Below, piece after piece: positions 34,522 to 47,498 of a stretch of DNA of 64,000 nucleotides. The notes under the pieces were generated by a model that had not been told where the DNA came from, did no database searches, and worked only from the letters and a program-made list of their open reading frames with translations. Made by a program: the position numbers and the translations under genes. Source of the DNA: Datura wrightii (lineage: Eukaryota; Streptophyta; Magnoliopsida; Solanales; Solanaceae); contig JASDFA010000010.1 in assembly GCA_035772735.1 (NCBI GenBank), positions 133,117,001 through 133,181,000 of the forward strand, in the 5' to 3' direction. Position 1 is the stretch's first letter, and each line of letters opens with the position of its first letter.

Positions 34522-36080
34522 TGATAATGTACAAAATATAATCTTCATGTAAAGAACATAAATGGTCGTTGTATCAAAATAAATATCCCGACAGATGTTG
34601 GGGTCGAATCCCACAAGGACTAATGAATGATACGCACGAGTGTTATTTGAGAAATCGAATTTAGCTTGCACCACTTGAGAAAAACATGGAAATAAACATG
34701 TTGGGGGAGATTGAAATTTACAATAGAATATAACTTCTAGTTTGGCTAACTACGATAGCAAAATCACCAAGGTTGTTAACAAGAATGTGAAAGACTAGAG
34801 GTGTGGTGTAGATGATATGCTAAATAAATATGGTCATGCTAGGTCATCTCATAAGTTCAATTTGTGTAAATAATCTCGAGAAAGTGGCCATTTAATGCTT
34901 TTCATCCTCATAAATACCTCTTGATAGAGTTTCTTCATACCCCTAGACACTACTAAATCATTCCGATCAGATTTGGATTAATAGCTGCACTAATTTCTAG
35001 CTATTAACTATTAATTAGGAGTAAGAATGTAATTTTCGCTATTTCCAACCCAATTTCACAATCTCTCATCCATGTCCACCATTAAATTCTCCCCCAATAC
35101 TCAATTCTTCTTTTTCAAGAAAAAATCAAGTAAGAACAGTTAGACCCACATCAACAACAATGGATCTTCAATTATAAATTGGAGAGAATCTAACAGATTT
35201 ACACCAATTAAACAATATCGAGATGACTCTAGGAATACCCACTCTAGTTAAGCATTCATCACAACACACCTCTAGTTAATGATTTAGCTACTCATAGTTA
35301 AGAAATTCAAAAGCACATTTAACAATAAACTCATTGAATTCAATAATAGGAGTAGCAAAATTAGATTCAACAAAAAGTCTTCAACAATGATAATACCTTG
35401 CTATGGAGGAAAAAAAAGAAGAAGAAGAAAAAGAAAAAAGTTCTTTTCAATTTCCACCAATCAAATTCTTACTTTCTTCTCTGCCAAAAGAATGTTGTAA
35501 AAGCTAAAAATTGAGATTTGATGAGTATAGGCTACTTCTCTCTCGAATATATCCAAAAGTACGGTATCCATCTATCTTTTTTTTCCATGCTGGATATTTT
35601 TACCCCTAATCAGCGTTCTGGAACTTGCGGGAGTACTGGTGGTTCGTCCGTTACATTCCGCGAACCGCTGGCTCTAATTACTTTTGCATCCAGTGAGTTC
35701 CAGTAGCCTTAGGTGATTCCTTTGGCATTTCATTGTATCCAGCCGCGTGCCGCCGATTCTTTTCTCTTCGATCTAGAATTTTCAAGTGTCATTTGGCGAA
35801 ACGACCAGTGAGTCACCAGTTGAAATTCACGTTCCCAATTGATATCATACCTAGAGGCAGTGTTCATCAGCTCTTGGCTGGCATTTCGCAGATCTTCTCT
35901 GGTGAAGCGTCGATTTTCACCTGAATCTCTTCTTTTTGCTCCCTTTCTTACTCTTTTCTCCAAATCAGATATCTGCACATAAAAAGGAAAAAAGGGAATA
36001 AAATCCATCTAAAAGACTTGAAAACTAGACTAAAGTTCATGCTTAAGAGCCTAGTGAGTTGGTAAATTACTAACTCATCA
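34522..36080 (-). mobile_element. S2: solo LTR inside the E 5' LTR
   Basis: 1559 bp, TGATAATGTA...CTCATCA, absent from the 3' LTR of E at the matching site (about 43015). The flanking 5-mers GATAT (34517-34521) and GCTAT (36081-36085) match at 4 of 5 positions. It resembles the LTR of S in its terminus, TTAGCTACTCAT stretch, GAAGAAG tract and dyad-word zone (about 35620-35700). Orientation is taken from S. It has no internal region or second LTR, so it fits a solo LTR left by recombination. Confidence 0.75.
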
Positions 36081-36379
36081 GCTATAGTATGAATATTACC
36101 GCCTGTCTTCTTTCTATTATAACTAGACAACATGGTGGTCTTGTCGGCCCACATATGATCCCTTTTATTGCCTTGATGGTTGGGTTAGTTGTTTTCTTTT
36201 GCAGGTGGCTATATGGCCTTGTCGGCCCGAGGTTGTATTTACAGTCAAGACATAGCTCATTGTTTTCTTGATTTGAGTTGCCGGCATGCACCAGAGGCAC
36301 AAAATCCCAGCCAGGTCACCTTGGTACCATTGTGGCATTAGGTTCCCGTTATGTCTCCCAAGGTGGGGCGTGAAAAACT

Positions 36380-36391
36380 TGGTATTAGAGC
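36380..36391 (+). other. Element E primer binding site (tRNA-iMet type)
   Basis: TGGTATTAGAGC, one mismatch to the iMet-type site, 4 nt after the 5' LTR end (GGGGCGTGAAA). Confidence 0.8.
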
Positions 36392-36589
36392 CAATCACAT
36401 CCCAGGGAGTCTGCAAGCCATGTCTAGTATAGTCTCTTCTATGGGTGTGTTGTGCACCATATTCTATAGGTAGGAGGCTACGAGGCATAATAGTGTGGTT
36501 ACCCTTCTTCCTCCTCCAGTTGTGCTATAAAGCCATGTCGTATAGGGTAACTCCCTAATCTTACATTATTCTACTTATTTACAGAGAAA

Positions 36590-39500
36590 ATGTCTGATGT
36601 ACAACAGACAACGACTGGTCGGGAGTTGGACACTGCAGCGGGAAAGGGCACATACAGGGGACCTCAGTCAGAGTCGGCTTGATTTGAGGGCGATAAGGAG
36701 ACTTCATCTCGGTATCCCCAATATTCTCCGCCATGCCAGGAGCCCTCTAGGGCGGCAGATATACCAGCACCACCCATAGCCATCCCTATTCTATTTGATC
36801 AGGAGATTAGGAACACATTTTACATGTTGGATCAGATGTTGGCTACTTAGTGTCAGCTAGTGGCACCGGTGCTGTTGAAGCCACTGAGGGGGCTGGAAGT
36901 TCGAGGGTCAAAGAATTTCTTGCCTTGAGTCCTCCGCAGTTTACAGGAACAAATCGCAGAGAGGATCCTCAGGACTTCTTAGATCAGTTGCAGTGAATAT
37001 TCAGGGTAATGCATGCCTCATCCACAGAGTCAGTTGAGTTGGTAGTTTTTCATCTGTGAGATATAGCAGTAATGTTGTACGAGAGTTGGGAGAGGTCTAG
37101 GGGTGGAAATGTACCTCTACCTACTTGGCCCAGTTTCTCGGAGGCTTTCTTAGATCATTACTTGCCCCGAGAGATCCGACAGGCCCGTGTGGATCAGTTT
37201 TTACATCTGGAGCAAGGCAGAATGAGTGTTCGAAAGTACTCACTGAGGTTTGACTCCTTGGCCAGGTATGTGCTAGCTTTTGTTGATACAATGCCTGCTA
37301 CGGTACACAAGTTCATCATGGGGCTTGCTGCGGAGTATGTGGAGTCTTGTATTCAGGCTTTTGCTCAGAACGTAGAAGGAATCAGGCAACGCCGGTATGA
37401 AGCTGAGAGGGTGAGTCAGGAGTAGCACCGGAGGGCTAGGCCCCCTGATTTGCAGGTAGAGTTTCGGGAGGGCCCAGACCTCAATTGCAAAATAGGCCAC
37501 CCAGACTTTTACCTCCATAGCAGCAAGGCGGTAGGTCAGATCGTCGCAGACAGTCAAGTCCTGGCGAGATTTCACGAGGACAGGCTCGCAGCAGCAGAGA
37601 GGTTCTGATCAGAGCAAGCCCATTGCCCCGCATTGTAGGACTTGTGGCCAACAACATTTTGGGAGGTGCAGGTATGGCTCTACTGCTTGTTATACTTGTG
37701 GAAAAGAGGGTCATATGATTAGGTATTATCCAGCCAGAGATCAGGGTGATCGAGACTGGCTGAACAGGTCTTCAGCAGGGTCACATGCTTCAGCATCTTC
37801 AGCAGGGCACAAGCTTTCAGCTCCAGCCGACAGAGGCCGAGGTAGATCAGGGTCATCTAGTTTAGGCAGTGGTCCAGATTGCACTTATTCTTTACCAGGG
37901 CAACACGAGTCAAAGTCATCACCAGATGTTGTGACAGGTATGTTGGATGTTTGCTCCCACTCAGTTTATGCTTTGATAGACCTAGGTTCTACTTTGTCCT
38001 ATGTTACTCCGTTAGTGGCCTGGAAGTTTGGTATAACGCTAAAATTGCTTCAGCGACCCTTCTCGGTGTCTACACCCATTGGTGACTCTATTATTGCTAA
38101 GAGAATTTACCGGGGCTATACAGTAGAGATTGTCAGTCGTTAGACCTTAGCAAATTTAGTGGATTTAGAAATGATTGATTTTGATGTAATTGTGGGTATG
38201 GATTGGCTATCACCATGTTATTCCAATGTGGAGTATTGGACTAAAACCGTCCGATTTCACTTTCCAGGGGAGGTAGTGCGAGAATGGAGAGGCACTGCAG
38301 CTACACCAAAAGGTAGGTTCATATCCTATCTTCAGGTGAGAAAGTTGATAGCGAAGGTTGTATGTACCATATTGTTAGGGTTCCGGATATGCTAGTATAA
38401 TCCCTGACTCTCCAGTCCATTCCTGTGGTTAGTGAGTTTTCGGATGTGTTTTCAGACGAGCTTCCCGGTATTCCCCCCAGAGTGGGGGATTGATTTCTCT
38501 ATCGACATGCCACCAGGTACACAACCCATATACATCCCTCCGTATCAAATGGATCCCACTAAATTGAAAAAATTGAAAGAACAGTTGAAAGACTTGTTAG
38601 ATAAAGGTTTTATAAGGCCTGGTACTTTGTCGTAGGGTGCGGTAGTCCTATTTGTGAGGAAGAAAGATGGCTCCATATGCATGTGTATAGATTATTGGCA
38701 ATTGAATAAAGTTACTATTAAGAATAAATATCCCCTTCCAAGGATAGATGATTTGTTTGATCAGTGCAGGGGGCAAAATATTTCTCCAAAATCGATTTAA
38801 GGTCAGGGTACCACCAAGTACGGGTCCGGGAAAAATATATTCCGAGTACAACATTCAAGACTAGATATGGTCATTTTGAGTTCTTGGTTATGTCCTTCGG
38901 GTTGACGAATGCCCTAGCAGTGTTCATGGATCTGATGAACAGTATCTTCAGGCCATATTTAGATTTGTTTATGATAGTGTTCATTAATGATATTCTGGTA
39001 TATTCCCGCTCAGAGGCTGAACACAGAAATCACTTGCAAATAGTACTTCAGATCCTTAGAGACTGCCAGTTATATGCAAAGTTCTCAAAATGTGAGTTCT
39101 AGTTGAATTCTATAGCTTTCTTGGGCCATATTTTATCAAATACTATCATCCAGGTTGACTCAAAGAAAATCAAGGCAGTCATGACATGGCCTAGAACTAC
39201 AACTCCAACTGAGGTTCGTAGTTTCTTGGAGTTAGCCAAGTATTACAGAAGGTACGTGGAAGGATTTTCTGCCCTATCAGCGCCATTGACTATATTGACT
39301 AAAAAAGAAACCAAATTCCACTGGACCAAGGCTTGTGAGCAGAGTTTCTAGGAGCTGAAGAACAGGTTGACATCTGCACCAGTATTGGCCATACCGAAGG
39401 GTTCAGAGGGCTATGCTATATACCGTGACACTTAGGGCATTGGGTTAGGGTATGTTTTGATGCAACCCGACAAGGTGATTGTTTGTGCTTCGAGGCAGCT

Positions 39501-41320
39501 AAGGAAACACAAAAAGAACTACTCTACTCATGATTTAGAATTAGCTGCAATGGTTCATGATTTAAAAATATAGAGGCATTATTTGTATGGTGTGCACGCG
39601 GATATTTTTACTGATCATAAAGGCTCCAATACATCTTCACGCAGAAAGAGTTGAATTTGTGGCAGCGCCGTTGGCTAGAATTGCCGAAAGACTATGATGT
39701 GATCATCCTGTATCACCCAGGGAAGGATAATTGTGTAGACGATGCCCTTAGCCGCAAATCCATGGGTAGTTTAGAATATTTGAGGCCAGAACAATGAGAA
39801 ATGGCTTGAGAGCTGCACTGATTAGTCAATCTAGCAATCTGAGTAGTAGATTGAGAGGATAATGGGGTTGTAATTCATAATACAGAAATACCATCTCTAT
39901 TGATAGAGGTAAAGGAGCGGTAGTACAAGGATCCTAGTCTAGTACAGCTCAGAGACAAGGTTCATCAGGGAAAAATATCAGCTTTGAGTTAACATAAGAC
40001 GAGTTCTTAAAATCAAGAGGTTGACTCTGTGTCCCAGATGTGGTAGGGCTTCGCCAGCAGATCATGGTAGAAGTACATTACTCTCGTTACTACTTTCATC
40101 CAAGTTCAATGAAGATGTACCAATATATAAAGCAGATATACTAGTGGCTTGGAGTGAAGAAAGGCATAGTTGAGTTTGTCGCACAATGTCCCAATTGCTA
40201 GCAGGTAAAAGATGAACATCAGAAACCTAGCGGACTAACTCAAGAGATAGTTGTACCTACGCTGAAATAGGAAGCGGTTAATATGGACTTTGTGACAGGG
40301 CTACCCTACACCAGGAACAAATTTGACTCTATTTAGGTTATTGTCGACAGGTTGATGAAATCAGCCCACTTCTTGCCAGTTTGGACTACATTCTCAGCCG
40401 AAGATTATGCCAAGTTATATATTAAGAAGATATTCCGATTGCATGGTGTCCAAACATCTATCATTTCCGACAGAGAGGTATAGTTTACAGCAAGATTTTG
40501 GTAATCGTTTTGGAGACATTTGGGAACACAAGTTAATCTGAGTACAACTTTCCATCGCCAAACTGACGGTCAGGCAGAGCGCACCATTCAGACGCTCGAG
40601 GAAATGTTACAGGCGTGTGTACTAGACTTTCGAGGAAGTTGGGATAAGCATATACCCCTTAAATTTGCATACAATAATAGTTATCACTCTACTCTTCAGA
40701 TGGCGCCTTATGAGGATTTGTACGGGCGAAAATGTAGGTCCCCCATATGATGGTTTAAAGCAGGGGAATCAGGGTTGATTGGACCTGATATGGTCCATCA
40801 GTTAGAGGAGAAAGTGAAACTTATCAGAGAATGCTTACTGACAGCCCAAAGTGGTCAAAAGTCCTATTTGGATGTCTGGCGTAGAGACTTAGAGTTTAAT
40901 GTTGATAATTGGGTATTTCTCAAGGTTTTACAGAAGGGAATGATGAGATTTGGAAAGAAGGGCAAGCTCAGCCCTAGGTTCATTGGCCCGTATTGAATCC
41001 TTTGAAGGATAGGCCGAGTGGCATATGAGTTAGAACTGCCTTCAGGGTTAGAATCTGTTCATCTAGTTTTCCATGTATCAATGTTACAGAAATGTATAGG
41101 AGACCCATCCCGAGTTATTCCAATAGAGGATGTTCAAGTTACTAGCGAGTTGTCCTACGAAGAGACTCCAGTTGTAATACTAGATCGACAGGTTCGTAGA
41201 TTGAGGACTAAAGATGTAGCCTCCATTAAAGTCTTGTGGAGAAACTAAAACGTAGAAGAGATTATTTGGGAAGCTGAGGACAACATGAGGTCTAGATATC
41301 CTCATTTATTCCAGACCTGA
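36590..41320 (+). pseudogene. Element E gag-pol (Tekay-like), many stops
   Basis: The start MSDVQQTTTGRELDTAAG at 36590 matches the gag start of F. Gag is clear at 37072-37425 (SFSEAFLDHYLPREIRQARV). The zinc knuckle near 37690-37730 reads CYTCGKEGHMIRYY, with the last Cys replaced. The protease has LIDLGSTLSYVTP. RT runs from about 38432 to 39102, with the catalytic box FINDILVYS, where F has FIDD, so one catalytic Asp is Asn. TAG at 39100-39102 lies at the same RT/RNase H junction codon that is TAG in F. RNase H follows (39103 to about 39780). Integrase is heavily broken (39960-40750), and the chromodomain-like tail is at 41018-41320. It ends at TGA 41318-41320. Confidence 0.87.
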
Positions 41321-41344
41321 CCTAGATTATATAGTTGAGGTGAG

Positions 41345-43239
41345 AGAGTTTAGATTGGCCAGCTTGGCACTATGGCCGGCACATCGCGCCTCTTGGTCGG
41401 CACCCCCCACCTAAGGCCACCAACCCTTCACCTATATATATGTGTTAAGTGATGTTCAATTAATTTCCAACACTTCAGCAAACAGACCCTCGACCCCTAC
41501 ATAATATTCTCTCAACTTTCAACTGATTTTTAGAAGAATTACGCCGTTAAACTCTGTCCAAACGCAAATTCATCTTTGATAACGACTTCTAGGCCTACGA
41601 GGAACATCCCTGTAAAGTTATTTCTTGAAAATTCGCTCGGAGTATCGAAACTCTGACGAGTAAAAGTTATCGAAATTACTTCAAATTGAGTCTTAAGCGG
41701 CTATAGGTGATAGGTAAGCATTTCTACCTTCTAAACTCTTGAGAAATTATGAGTTTTTAGTCGAATTAAATGGAGTTGAATTATAGTTAATATTATCAAA
41801 AGATGTCCTTGTTTGCTGAGTCTTAGTATTGAAAATAGCCCTATTCTCTCAACGTAAGGGGCTACAATTGAATGGAATCACCTACTACAGGTTAGAACTA
41901 ATTGGATAAATGAGAATCAACATTCAGGTATGTTAGGCTATCCTTTTGGTAAGTTATTTTCATCATGATGTTGACACGACTAGTACCTCTATACTAGCGT
42001 AGAAATTCGAATGTTATGGTTAGCTATTATGAATAGACTTGAGATCGTAGTGTAGCATCCCTGGTCGGGGTAGGTCATATTTTGTACGATCCCTCATTGT
42101 AAATAGCTGAGGAGCTGCTAATCGTACAAACTGCTTACGGAGCTATAAACTACTTACAGAGCTATGATGCTTCTTATGCCTATGGAGCTATAGATTTCTT
42201 ACAGAGCCATGATGCTGCTATCACTCACGAGATCTACAAAGCTGCTTTCGAAGCTATGATATTTCTTACGGGCTACCGAATTACTTATAGAGCTATTCAG
42301 TGTCTGAAGGGACTAGAGTAAAGCCTTCAGGGCCATGTTGGAATCTTCTACGAACTCTTTCTATGCTAAAGATGTTATTACTGACCCTTCCGAGGGCCTG
42401 GTTTATCTGAGACGCAGTTGCAGTCACTTATGGAGCCTCAGGGATAACGATAGGTGTATATAGATTGATTGGCACCTGTCAGGGCTAATGGGGGCCCAGG
42501 TAGGTTATTTTGTGTTTATTGCACCTTCTAGGCTATGGGGGCCCAGTTAGGTTCTTGGTTGTATATCTACCTGCTAGTTATGATTTACATTGTGAGGCCA
42601 TTCAGGTTATAACTTTTGTCCTTTCTGTTGTTTACTTTCAGATCTTTCATCAATTTTATTCATTCATTTTCATTACTACCTTACATATTCGGTATATAGT
42701 ATATTGACACCCATCCTTGGGGCGCTGCATTACTTGGCTGTAGGTGCGGATAGACACGGTTCAGGACCCTCCTAGCTGTCAGCCAGAGTTAGCAATTCAA
42801 TTAGCTCCTTTTCTCTAGAGTTGATAGTTAGAAAGGTTTGTTCTTTTGTTGTACAACTTTTGGGTAGGTCGGGGCCCTGTCCCGACCATTATTCTACTCT
42901 TAGAGGCTTTCAGACTACAATATTTTAGTTGTTGGTTGTTGTTGGCCGTGTAGGGCCTATGTATGTTATATGTTGCATGATGGCCGTGTGGGGCCTAGTT
43001 TAGATAGCTAGTTAGCAGCCTTGTCAGCTATAGTATGAATATGACTACTGTCTTCTTTATGTTATAACTAGAAAACATGGTGGTGTTTTACAGGTGGCTA
43101 CGTCGCCTTATCGGCATGAGGATGTGTTTATAGCCGAGATATAGCTCTTTTTTTTTTATTTGAGTTGCTGGCATGCACTAGAGGCGAAGAGGCCCAGCCA
43201 GGTCAGCCTTGGTCCCAGTGGAATTAGTGCCAGTCATGC
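41345..43239 (+). repeat. Element E 3' LTR, truncated by G
   Basis: Homologous to the 5' LTR from CAGCTTGGC onward, without S2. It starts only about 25 bp after the pol stop, with no visible polypurine tract, which suggests a deletion. G interrupts it after CAGTCATGC at 43239. Confidence 0.8.
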
Positions 43240-46200
43240 TGTTACACCCAAAAAATTTTTTTGATGGATATTTGATGGTTATGTGTCATATTAAGGGATT
43301 ATGGGTCGTATGTTGTCCGTACGTGAGGAGCGAAACATGTGCAAAGGGAAAAGTGAAGAGTATGTGAAGTTTGTAAATAAGGGTCAACTTTAAATGGTCA
43401 TATCTCCAAACATATAATGATATATAAGTCCCATAACATGTAAAATGAAAGGTATTTGAGTCTAGTGTACAGTTAAAAAAATCTCTCGTCAATCGGAGAT
43501 CGGAGTAAAAAGTTATGCTCGTTTGAAGACAGCACTGTCGGCTGGGAAAGCGCCCAGGCGCACGGGCGCCGAAACAGGCAGGCAGCAGGCGCGCGCGAGG
43601 GCATGTCGCACGGGCACCGCATGCGGGCGCCGCCCAAATTCTTGCCAGCCCACCTATATGAAATAAAATTGAGCAAGAAAGCTCATTTTTACTCCGTTTT
43701 AGTTGATTTTTTTCAGAATTCAAAGAATTCAAAGCCCTATCACATAGTGAAAAGATATCCCAGGTAAGAAACTTCACTCTTATCTCTTTTGGTCTTTGAA
43801 AAGAGAACCTTTGAAGGAATTCATGACTTGTTGTTGTCTTGTGGTTGATGTGGTATTGCTGCATTTTAGATGATTCTAGGCAGAGGAAAGAGTAGGAGTT
43901 TACTCCTACTTTAGCTGATAACATCTCCAAGAAAGGGTAAGTAATTCCCTTTTTGATTTCTTTAAGTTTATGAGGATATAACTTGGAGAATGTTGTACTA
44001 TTGTGTTGTTGTTTCTCTGGTGAAGTGAAGTTGCTACTTGTTGGGTTTCAAAATTGGACTTGGAAGGATCCTTAAGGAGTAAGCTCGAAACGAAGATTTT
44101 CGGCAAAATTAGAGTCGACGTTCTAAGGTATGTAAAGGTGTCCCTTTCCTTTTTATTCAAGCACGAAACTAAGTTATTGAAAGGATCAATATTCCTATGT
44201 TTTTAAAATCATGTTGAGGCATGTATGATCCTTTCCAAAGGGTTGGAAATACTTTGCATAAATCTTGAATCGTTAAGAATGGTTGAAGCGAACAAATGGG
44301 AAGCGAAATGTGTAATTTTTATTCGATTGTTGCCGTAGTTCCAAATCGAGTCTGAAGTCCCCTTAACGTGGGCACTGTGAGCTGGTCCTTTGCAGTATAC
44401 TATATATGTGATTTTTAATATATGTTAATATCTTGTCACTTAGTGAAATAGGTAGGAAATGCTAAGACGACGACATGTAATTGAACTTAAGCTAAGAAGA
44501 TGACGCTAAGCCGATTGAGGGTAAACGAGCTTATTGAAATGACGTTTTAATAATATTGTTAATACCTCCTATATGTTTATGTTTTAAAGTGATTAATATA
44601 AAAAGTAGATTTTATGTTTTTCCTCTTTAAAGCTAAGCAAGCGGCACGTAGCGAATAAGCTAAATCGATACATGTTAACGGGGAAAGCGTGGCTTAGTTG
44701 TCAATTAGGAAAAAAGGTAAGTGTGTATAAGAATTGATGGAATAGTGAACAAGAGGGTAAAGACTTGAGTGTAGAGTGAATAATTTTTGGCAAAGATGTT
44801 AAGATGAATAAGGAAAGTAGAGCTAAATATTGTTAATTAGGCGATACCGGTTACGATTGTGAACGAGGTAGGAAACAACTAGGAAGATTAACTCTGTTCT
44901 AAAGACGTTTAGCAAAAGAGTTATAAATTAAGTTTTTTATGTTCAGTATGTGTTACGTTGATGAATAACCACTAAAGTGTTAACCTTCTACGAAATAATT
45001 AGAGTTGAACGTCTGCAAAATAGTAACTTAAGTTGAGAAGCTCTCTGCTATACCCCTAAAGGATTATGTTAAGTTATCTATTCTAAGTGTTGAAATTTTC
45101 TACCATGTCTAAAAAGGGTAATCCTAGGATCTTCTAAGTCACTTATGATTATGTAAGCTTTCTTAAGCTCCGCAGATAATTGCAAAGTTATGTAAGTCAA
45201 TCCAGCATCACCCGAATTACGGCTATATATCTTTATTTTCCTATAAGGCATCACTTAGAGAGTTACTCACGAGTTCCCAAGTTATAGAGCTGCAAGTCTC
45301 AGATCCTTAAGTTATGTCTTTACGTCCCTAATTTATGTTGAAATATGCTAGCTGATCTAAGAAGTTTTTGCGAGATCATATTTCGAGAATTATGCTAATG
45401 TCTCGGTCAAGAATCTGATGTTTTATACAAGTCTAAGAACTCAAGCCTTTATATGTCTTCCCAGTAAGAAGTCTTAATGTGTACGATTTTCATGTTATAA
45501 CATACTGTTGAATTCTTTCAGTTATATTCAAGTCATGCATCTTTATGTTTAGCTCTTGTTGAGTTATCAGTTGAATTTCCTAAATTCAAAGGAGAGATTC
45601 TCCCAGGTACCAATGTTCCTAATGTCTAAGTTAGTATAAGCGTAGGCTATGATAATGATCAGTTATGCTCAGAACTTTGAATACCAGGAAGTCTCCTGGA
45701 GGTCACCTAGTTAACTAAATACGAGTTTTACATTATATAGAAGTCTTATACATCGTATGTTTGTAGTTCAGTTCTCAGCTCTATGTATATGACAAATAAC
45801 TCCAAGATCCTAGTTATAATTTCCATGTTTTCCTGCAAATAAGTCAAATGAATTAAGAACTATATGTGCTTATCTACATGATAAATTTGGCAATGAAATT
45901 CCAATGTATAGTTGTCGATACATGTTAAAGGGACCACCTGGTAGGCAGTATATATTTGTAGTTCCCAAATGTTAAAGAATTGTGTAGAAATGAGCTTTAT
46001 GTGTTTCTATCCAAGTAATATGTTCAATTGGTAGGATTATTTGTAGGACATTATTTGTAAGCCTACAAAAGTTCTTACATTGTCTAAAACTCTTGAAGGT
46101 TCTTCAAGTAACTGAGTCGACATGTTCATGTATAATTTGACTACTTGACGTGATATATATACATATTTTCTAGCTTTACTGATATGGGTGCTCACTTGCA

Positions 46201-47498
46201 TTTATGGGTTACGAAAGAGGCCTATTCCGGACACAGATTTAACATTTGTCATTTATATGCCATACGTGTTAAATTGACTCAATATAAGCCATATCGACCC
46301 TATTTATGATTATGATTGAGAATTATTTTTATTTTACCCCGGTGTGGTACATCGGATGGAGATATTTATATTTTACCCCGGTGTGGTACATCGGTTGGAG
46401 ATATTTTTATTTTACCCCGATGTGGTACATCGGCTGGAGATATTTTTATGTTACCCCGGTGTGGTACATCGGCTGAAGATATTTTTATGTTACCCCAATG
46501 TGGTACATCAACTGGAGATAATTTTATTTTACCTCGGTGTGGTACATCGGCTAGAGATATTTGTATGTTACCCCTGTGTGGTACATCGGCTGGAGATATT
46601 TTTATGTTACCCCGGTGTGGTACATCGGCTAGAGATATTTTTATTTTACCCTGGTGTGGTACATCGGCTGGAGATATTTTTATTTTACCCCGGTGTGGTA
46701 CATCGGCTGGAGATATTTTTATTTTACCCCGGTGTAATACATCAGCTGAAGATACTTTTATTTTTCCTTGGTATGGTACACCGACTAGACGAATTTTATA
46801 TATGGATTTATGGTTGGTTGGTTCTTGGCATTACAGTTATAGTTTTTCTTGTGCATTACTTGGTTACATTTGTACTTCAGTATTGACTTATTGCCAGGTT
46901 TCAGTTTCAAGGATTCTAGGTTTATGTTATTCCTTATTTTTGGCTCCGTTATCATTGCTATCTTACATGTTTACAGTTTTCTGCCTTACATACCAGTACA
47001 TTTCATTCGTACTGACGTCCCTTCGCCTGGGGACCTGCGTTCGTACCGCAAGTGCAAGTAGAGGTCGGGATTGCTAGTTGCAATAGCAGTTCGTGAGATT
47101 AGTAGATGTGTTGGTATGCTCCTTTCTTTTTGGAGCTAAGACTGGTTTTGTTTCAATTAGGGTTTTGAGATGCATTTATGGGTAGGTCGGAGCCCTGTTC
47201 CGACCATCAGTTAGTTTACTCTTTAGCGCCTTTATGGACTAAGTGTGTATAATGGTATTCAGTTTGTGGCCTTGTCGACTTTTTGTTGTTTAGTTTAGCA
47301 TACTCATAGCCTTGTATGCATTTCAGTTGTTTACCCTGTATTGTTGAGACATTATGGGTCAAGTTTGTGCTCTAGTTGATTCTGACAGGTGGCCTGGACG
47401 ACCTAAGTGTTACAGTTACAGATGTCATATAGTCGGCTTCCCAGTTAGTCAGGTATGGGGAGCCAGTCGCGCCCTCCCCCCAGTTATGGGGCGTGACG
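43240..47498 (+). repeat. G LTR1 (complete, 4259 bp)
   Basis: Full-length LTR. It holds a GC-rich word array (43548-43640, GGGCGCC type), a weak TATA-like TATATGAA (43655-43662), long AT-rich sequence and a 39-bp minisatellite (46335-46795). It lacks about 45 bp near 44015 that LTR2 and LTR3 have. It ends GGGCGTGACG. Confidence 0.85.
46335..46795 (+). repeat. 39-bp minisatellite in G LTR1, about 12 units
   Basis: Unit starts fall at 46335, 46374, 46413, 46452 and so on to about 46764, each beginning near TACCCCGGTGTGGTACATCG. Units differ by a few bases and the last is the most diverged. As 39 is divisible by 3, two frames stay open over the array. It is missing from LTR2 because of a deletion of about 1.46 kb. 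LTR3 is cut before this point. Confidence 0.92.

Larger units (their letters stand above)
32830..43239 (+). mobile_element. Element E: degenerate Tekay-like LTR retrotransposon, hosting S2 and cut by G
   Basis: The 5' LTR runs from about 32830 to 36375, interrupted by S2. The coding region is 36590-41320. The 3' LTR runs from about 41345 to 43239, where G interrupts it. LTR homology is clear from CAGCTTGGC (32852 and 41357) onward. The upstream LTR edge could not be fixed and no polypurine tract is seen before the 3' copy, so some U3 and the tract were probably deleted. E is closest in protein to F. The end of its 3' LTR should lie beyond G and F, outside the window. Confidence 0.8.

Noticed and set aside
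43286..43930. 214-residue minus-strand ORF
   Set aside because: It lies in G LTR1. The matching stretches of LTR2 and LTR3 are broken into shorter frames, and there is no domain.
46335..46795. CRISPR-like array
   Set aside because: Units are adjacent with no unique spacers, in a plant retrotransposon LTR. It is a minisatellite.
46316..47077. 253-residue repetitive ORF (and an overlapping 180-residue frame) as a novel repeat protein
   Set aside because: It lies in an LTR, stays open only because the repeat unit is 39 bp, has a second open frame in the same array, and the region is deleted in the sister LTR.
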